64,000 bases of DNA, from NCBI RefSeq assembly GCF_009690905.1, contig NZ_VOSW01000059.1, forward strand, positions 1 to 64,000, written 5' to 3'. Of this stretch, positions 60,018 through 64,000 are shown piece after piece. The notes under the pieces were generated by a model that was not told where the DNA came from, made no database searches, and was given only the letters and a program-made list of their open reading frames with translations. The position numbers and the translations under genes are program-made. Position 1 is the stretch's first letter; every line of letters begins with the position of its first letter. The DNA is from Paraburkholderia madseniana (GTDB lineage: Bacteria; Pseudomonadota; Gammaproteobacteria; Burkholderiales; Burkholderiaceae).

Positions 60018-61307
60018 TTAAACCTGAATCGCTTCCGGATCGGTCTTTTCCAGTTCGACCGATGCGGCCAGCAACCCGAGCCGCGCCACCACGCCGTACA
60101 TATAGAAGCGGTTCGGCACCGCCGCGCCGGGCTTGGCGTGGGCATCCGGCAGGGCCGTATGCTCGAAGCCAAGCGGCACGAAGTGCATGCCGGGCGCGTT
60201 CAGATTCTGATCGCGCTCGCGGCTGCCGTGCACGCGGTAGAAGCCGCCCACCACGTAACGGTCGATCATGTACACGACCGGCTCGGCGACTTCTTCGCCG
60301 ATCCGCTCGAAGGTGTACACCCCTTCCTGCACGATCACGTCATGCACTTCGAGGCCGTCTTTGGTGGCAGCCATCCTGGCGCGTTCGCGCTTGGTGAGCG
60401 CGGCCACTTCCGAGGCGTCGTGCACGGTCATCACGCCCATGCCATACGTGCCCGCATCCGACTTGATGACGACATACGGTTTCTCGGAAATGCCGTACTC
60501 GCGATACTTCCTGGCGATCTTCTTGAGCACGCCGTCGATCGCATCCGTCAGCGCTTCTTCACCGGTGCGTTCCTGGAAATCGACCCCTTCGACATGCGCG
60601 AAGTACGGATTGATCATCCACGGATCGATCTCGACCATCTTCGCGAACTTCTTCGCGACGTCGTCATAACAGGAGAAGTGCGTCGATTTACGGCGAACCG
60701 CCCAGCCGGCATGCAGCGGCGGCAGCAGGTACTGCTCGTGCAGATTTTCCAGCACGGGCGGAATGCCGCCCGACAGGTCATTGTTCAGCAGAATCGAGCA
60801 CGGGTCGAAGTTCTTCAAGCCGAGGCGCCGCGGCGTGCGCTCGAGCGGTTCGAGCACGAGCTTCTGGCCGTCGGACAGCGCGATCGTGACCGGCCCGACG
60901 ATGCTTTCGTCGAGCGTGCCGAAACGCACGTTCAAGCCGGCCTGGCGCATGATCGCGGCCAGACGGGCGACATTCTCCAGATAAAACGCGTTGCGCGTAT
61001 GGCGCTCGGGGATCACCAGCAGGTTCTTCGCGTCCGGGCAGATCTTTTCGATCGACGCCATCGCGGCCTGCACAGCGAGCGGCAGCACTTCCTGCGGCAG
61101 ATTGTTGAATGCGCCGGGAAACAGATTGGTGTCGACCGGCGCGAGCTTGAACCCCGCGTTACGCAGGTCGACTGAACAGTAGAACGGCGGCGTGTGCTCC
61201 TGCCATTCGAGCCGGAACCAGCGTTCGATGGCGGGGGTAGCGTCGAGGATCTTCCGCTCGAGGTCGAGCAGCGGGCCGTTTAACGCCGTAACTAGGTGCG
61301 GAACCAT
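60018..61307 (-). CDS. gshA: Glutamate-cysteine ligase GshA (beta-proteobacterial type)
   Basis: First enzyme of glutathione synthesis. The 429-residue product is the form found in beta-proteobacteria and some others, distinct from E. coli GshA. Recognisable stretches include MVPHLVTALNGPLLDLE, FYCSVDLRNAGFKLAPVDTN, GIPPVLENLHEQYLLPP and VIKSDAGTYGMGVMTVHD. It is followed by gshB. The upstream gap to amtB contains the amtB terminator. Confidence 0.93.
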   Translation of the reverse strand: MVPHLVTALNGPLLDLERKILDATPAIERWFRLEWQEHTPPFYCSVDLRNAGFKLAPVDTNLFPGAFNNLPQEVLPLAVQAAMASIEKICPDAKNLLVIPERHTRNAFYLENVARLAAIMRQAGLNVRFGTLDESIVGPVTIALSDGQKLVLEPLERTPRRLGLKNFDPCSILLNNDLSGGIPPVLENLHEQYLLPPLHAGWAVRRKSTHFSCYDDVAKKFAKMVEIDPWMINPYFAHVEGVDFQERTGEEALTDAIDGVLKKIARKYREYGISEKPYVVIKSDAGTYGMGVMTVHDASEVAALTKRERARMAATKDGLEVHDVIVQEGVYTFERIGEEVAEPVVYMIDRYVVGGFYRVHGSRERDQNLNAPGMHFVPLGFEHTALPDAHAKPGAAVPNRFYMYGVVARLGLLAASVELEKTDPEAIQV

Positions 61308-61456
61308 TGATCACTCGCAGACTGGAGAAAAAAGATTGTAGAGCAAATGCTTTGTCCATTTGGGGACGCTTTCTCCATTCGCAAGCCGATGCGGATGCAT
61401 TCTCGCTATCGCCATGATAGGCGCGGAAAACTACTGCTCACAAGATGCGCGGCCAG

Positions 61457-61481
61457 AAAAAAGCCCGCCATAAAGGCGGGC
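61457..61481 (-). terminator. Terminator after amtB
   Basis: GCCCGCC (61463-61469) and GGCGGGC (61475-61481) form the stem. On the minus strand it is followed by TTTTTT. Confidence 0.85.
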
Positions 61482-61549
61482 CAAAGTCGCTGCGCTTGAT
61501 TCTGCTCCGTCGAGCCCTGGAGAGAGCTCGACCTTCCTTGGAGAAGTCC

Positions 61550-63058
61550 TTATTCGACGTGTTCGCCGTGCAGGCTCACGTCCAGACCTTCGCGTTCCTC
61601 TTCTTCCGTCACGCGCAGGCCCATCACCATGTCGATCACCTTCAGCAGGATGTAGCTCACCACGCCGCTGTAGATCAGCGTCGTCAGCACGCCCTTGGCT
61701 TGCAGGATGACGCTGCCGTCCGCGCCGCCGATGTCCTTGACCGCGAACACACCGGTCAGCAGCGCACCCACGATACCGCCGATGCAGTGCACGCCGAACG
61801 CGTCGAGCGAGTCGTCGTAACCGAGCTTGTGCTTGAGCCACGTTGCCGACCAGAAGCAGATCACGCCTGCCGCGATGCCGATCACCAGCGAACCCGCCAT
61901 ACCGACGAAGCCCGAAGCCGGCGTAATCGCCACCAGACCTGCCACGGCACCCGACACGATACCGAGTACCGACGGCTTACCCTTGGTTGCCCATTCGGCG
62001 AACATCCATGCGAGTGCTGCTGCTGCGGTTGCCACTTGCGTTGCGAACATCGCGAAACCGGCACGGCCGTCTGCCGCCACTGCCGAACCCGCGTTGAAGC
62101 CGAACCAGCCTACCCACAGCATGGCGCCACCGATCAGCGTGAGCGTCAGGTTGTGCGGCGCCATCGCTTCCTTGCCGTAACCGACACGCTTGCCGAGCAC
62201 CAGCGCGCAGACCAGCGCCGCGATACCGGCGTTGATGTGCACCACCGTGCCGCCCGCGAAGTCGAGGATGCCCGCGGCAGCCAGCCAGCCGCTCGGTTCC
62301 CAGACCATGTGCGCGATCGGCGAGTAGACGATGATCGACCACAGCGTCATGAACACCAGCATTGCCGAGAACTTCATACGGTCAGCAAACGCGCCCGTGA
62401 TCAGTGCCGGCGTAATGATCGCGAACGTCATCTGATAGACGACGTAGACCGTTTCCGGGATCGTCGGCGCGAGGTGGCTGACGGTCAGCGTCGTGGCCTT
62501 GTCGCCCTTGATGTAGTTCATACCCGCCATGAAGAAGCGCGAGAAGCCGCCGATGAACGAACCACCCGGCGTGAAGGCAAGGCTATAGCCCACCACGACC
62601 CAGATGATCGACACGAGGCAGGTGATCGCGAAGCTTTGCATCAGGATCGCGAGCACGCTCTTCTTGCGGACCATACCGCCGTAGAACAGCGCCAGACCCG
62701 GGATCGTCATGAACAGCACGAGCGCGGTGGAGGTCAGCATCCAGGCGGTGTCGCCCGAATTGATCTTCGACGAATCGACCGAGAACGGCGCGGTCGGGGC
62801 GGCAGGCGCGGCGTCCGATGCTGCCGGCGCGGCTGCGGCGGCGCTGGCAGCCGGTGCGGCGGACGCATCAGCGGCCGGCGCCGAAGCCGCGGCGGCAGCA
62901 GGCGCTGCCGAAGCGTCAGGCGCCGGCGCGCTCGCCGTCGTATCGGAAGCAGGCGCCGAGGCGGCTGCGGGGGCGGAAGCGTCGTCCGCGAGGGCGGCGC
63001 CGATACCGCCCGCGAGCAGCGAACCGGCCATCAGCATGGACATCAATAATTTGCGCAT
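61550..63058 (-). CDS. amtB: Ammonium transporter AmtB
   Basis: Inner-membrane ammonium channel regulated by GlnK. The 502-residue precursor has a signal peptide (1-25) and then an unusual Ala/Pro/Ser/Asp low-complexity stretch (about 26-92). The Amt core follows: SGDTAWMLTSTALVLFMTIP, LALFYGGMVRKKSVLAI, DFAGGTVVHINAGIAAL, and HCIGGIVGALLTGVFA, with the conserved twin-histidine positions in these segments. glnK lies just upstream on the same strand, the standard glnK-amtB operon. Confidence 0.95.
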   Translation of the reverse strand: MRKLLMSMLMAGSLLAGGIGAALADDASAPAAASAPASDTTASAPAPDASAAPAAAAASAPAADASAAPAASAAAAAPAASDAAPAAPTAPFSVDSSKINSGDTAWMLTSTALVLFMTIPGLALFYGGMVRKKSVLAILMQSFAITCLVSIIWVVVGYSLAFTPGGSFIGGFSRFFMAGMNYIKGDKATTLTVSHLAPTIPETVYVVYQMTFAIITPALITGAFADRMKFSAMLVFMTLWSIIVYSPIAHMVWEPSGWLAAAGILDFAGGTVVHINAGIAALVCALVLGKRVGYGKEAMAPHNLTLTLIGGAMLWVGWFGFNAGSAVAADGRAGFAMFATQVATAAAALAWMFAEWATKGKPSVLGIVSGAVAGLVAITPASGFVGMAGSLVIGIAAGVICFWSATWLKHKLGYDDSLDAFGVHCIGGIVGALLTGVFAVKDIGGADGSVILQAKGVLTTLIYSGVVSYILLKVIDMVMGLRVTEEEEREGLDVSLHGEHVE

Positions 63059-63101
63059 CTTCGTTTCCTCTTGTCGCTATCTGTGTCGCTATCTTTTGGT
63101 G

Positions 63102-63440
63102 TTACAGAGCGTCCGCGCCGGTCTCCCCGGTGCGAATCCGAATCACTTGCTCGATCGGCGTGACAAAAATCTTGCCGTCGCCGATCTTGCCGGTGCGTGC
63201 CGCGCGTTCGAGCGCCTCGATCGCCTGGTCGACGATGTCGTCCGAGACAGCGGCCTCGATCTTCACCTTCGGCAGGAAATCGACGACGTATTCAGCGCCC
63301 CGATACAGTTCCGTATGGCCCTTCTGACGACCGAAGCCTTTGACTTCCGTCACCGTGATGCCTGAGACGCCGATGGCCGACAAGGCTTCGCGCGCCTCAT
63401 CGAGCTTGAACGGCTTGATGATTGCGGTAATGAGTTTCAT
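63102..63440 (-). CDS. glnK: Nitrogen regulatory protein P-II, GlnK
   Basis: The 112-residue P-II protein has MKLITAIIKPFKLDEAREAL, the uridylylation site Tyr51 in the T-loop (ELYRGAEYVVDF) and the C-loop GKIGDGKIFV. It senses ATP/ADP and 2-oxoglutarate and closes AmtB. The start at 63440 is fixed by the family N-terminus (GAGGGA upstream); the open frame to 63659 is not used. It is preceded by a sigma-54 promoter. Confidence 0.96.
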   Translation of the reverse strand: MKLITAIIKPFKLDEAREALSAIGVSGITVTEVKGFGRQKGHTELYRGAEYVVDFLPKVKIEAAVSDDIVDQAIEALERAARTGKIGDGKIFVTPIEQVIRIRTGETGADAL

Positions 63441-63562
63441 GAAATCCCTCGCTAAGTTGCGTAACCCGTTGCGTAACCCTGTTTGCGTACCCTGTAACCC
63501 GTTCGCGTGGTCTCGTTCCGCTGCCGGTAAAAAGCACCCGGCAGTGCGCGCGGGGCAGTAAC

Positions 63563-63577
63563 AGCAACTCGCATGCC
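63563..63577 (-). promoter_or_regulatory. Sigma-54 promoter of glnK-amtB
   Basis: On the minus strand TGGCAT-N5-TTGC, one base off the -24/-12 consensus TGGCAC-N5-TTGC. It lies about 125 bases upstream of glnK, with a predicted start near 63552. Confidence 0.75.
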
Positions 63578-63758
63578 ATGTTGTGTCAGACTTCGTCCGG
63601 GGCATGCTGCAGAAGGGGCGCAAGCCGCCCTGGCCGGATGGCCAACGTTGGCGGGGCACGGTGGCGCGGCGTATGAATCGTTGCTAGAGTGTTCGAAGGC
63701 ATTTAACGTTTGAGCGCGCACCAAACGGGCTCATGCGGCAGCGGCAGGCAACAAGCCA

Positions 63759-63775
63759 TGCACCAAGACGGACCA
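63759..63775. promoter_or_regulatory. Partial NtrC-type site
   Basis: TGCACC-N5-GGACCA keeps the left half of the NtrC consensus TGCACC-N5-GGTGCA exactly and is degenerate in the right half. It lies about 200 bases upstream of the glnK promoter. Confidence 0.45.
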
Positions 63776-63808
63776 TTCGACGCGACAAAGCACAGGCGCA
63801 ATGAAACA

Positions 63809-63825
63809 TGCACATTTTTTGTGCA
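63809..63825. promoter_or_regulatory. NtrC-type enhancer site
   Basis: TGCAC-N7-GTGCA is a 17-base palindrome with the outer bases and spacing of an NtrC binding site. It lies about 250 bases upstream of the glnK promoter start and close to the ubiK start codon. Confidence 0.6.
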
Positions 63826-63839
63826 TTAAGGGGAACACC

Positions 63840-64000
63840 ATGAAACAACCGAACGATGTCTTTAACGATTTTCAGGCCCGCATGAGCGAGCTGTTCAAGA
63901 ACTCGCCGGCCAAAGATGTCGAACGCAACGTGAAAGCCATGCTGTCGCAGGGCTTTTCCAAGCTCGACCTGGTCACGCGTGAGGAATTCGATACGCAGAC
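63840..64000 (+). CDS. ubiK: Accessory factor UbiK family protein (5' part)
   Basis: The first 53 codons, beginning MKQPNDVFNDFQARMSELF, match the YqiC/UbiK (BMFP) family of about 80-100 residue coiled-coil proteins that assist aerobic ubiquinone synthesis. The gene runs off the right end of the window. AGGGGA precedes the ATG by about 6 bases. It is divergent from glnK. Confidence 0.82.
   Translation, partial: MKQPNDVFNDFQARMSELFKNSPAKDVERNVKAMLSQGFSKLDLVTREEFDTQ

Larger units (their letters stand above)
63441..63839. other. glnK-ubiK divergent intergenic region
   Basis: 399 bases without a gene. It holds a sigma-54 promoter for glnK (63563-63577) and two NtrC-like sites (63759-63775 and 63809-63825), the latter ending 14 bases before the ubiK ATG. 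Confidence 0.65.

Overview
The window is a gene-dense, GC-rich stretch of chromosome from a beta-proteobacterium, most likely the main chromosome of a Paraburkholderia or Burkholderia species. The support is protein-level: an hprK-rapZ pair, a fused EIIA-HPr-EI protein in the N-acetylglucosamine cluster, the aa3 oxidase cluster with an OmpA-tailed subunit II, CydP beside cydAB, and UbiK next to glnK-amtB. I saw no insertion sequence, prophage, CRISPR array or rRNA. One tRNA (Gln, anticodon TTG) is present. Almost everything reads as core genome, so the interest lies in regulatory sites, domain architecture and one damaged gene.

Layout. 161-2806: hprK, rapZ and a LON-domain protein. 2834-4787 (minus): mutY and mutM. 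4875-10973: TPR protein, lolB, ispE, tRNA-Gln, prs, rplY, pth. 11033-15193: hisC, then ferredoxin, coaD and rsmD on the minus strand, and ftsY. 15271-16639 (minus): maiA and a fumarylacetoacetate-hydrolase-family enzyme. 16890-19261: a YbiB-like protein and a 3'-truncated leuA that still carries a leucine attenuation-type leader. 19460-20450 (minus): an NTF2-like protein and a PagL-like lipid A deacylase. 20814-21749: rpoH behind a perfect CIRCE operator. 22098-25259: cydP, cydA, cydB and the 38-residue cydX.

25405-32810 (minus) is a self-contained N-acetylglucosamine operon: GntR regulator, nagA, SIS-type deaminase, fused EIIA-HPr-EI (nagF) and the transporter nagE. Its promoter overlaps TACCA/TGGTA operator half-sites. 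33185-35605 holds a MarR-GNAT fusion, an orphan metQ and a YCII protein. 35672-46274 is the cytochrome aa3 oxidase region: sco, ctaB, ctaA, a Sco-like membrane protein, surf1, a small twin-TM protein on the opposite strand, coxC, DUF2970, ctaG, a 44-residue assembly protein, ctaD, coxB and DUF2244. Enzyme subunits, copper delivery and heme A synthesis are therefore made together.

46589-55600: a BioC-like methyltransferase, comF-family gene, trmL, macrodomain hydrolase, gpsA, secB, grxC, a membrane rhodanese, gpmA, ctpA and moeB. 55687-61307 (minus): ptsI, ptsH, a mannose-family EIIA, gshB and gshA. These PTS proteins together with HprK at the left end form the regulatory phosphotransfer branch, separate from the nag system. 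61550-63440 (minus): amtB and glnK, preceded by a -24/-12 (sigma-54) promoter and NtrC-type sites. The window ends inside ubiK.
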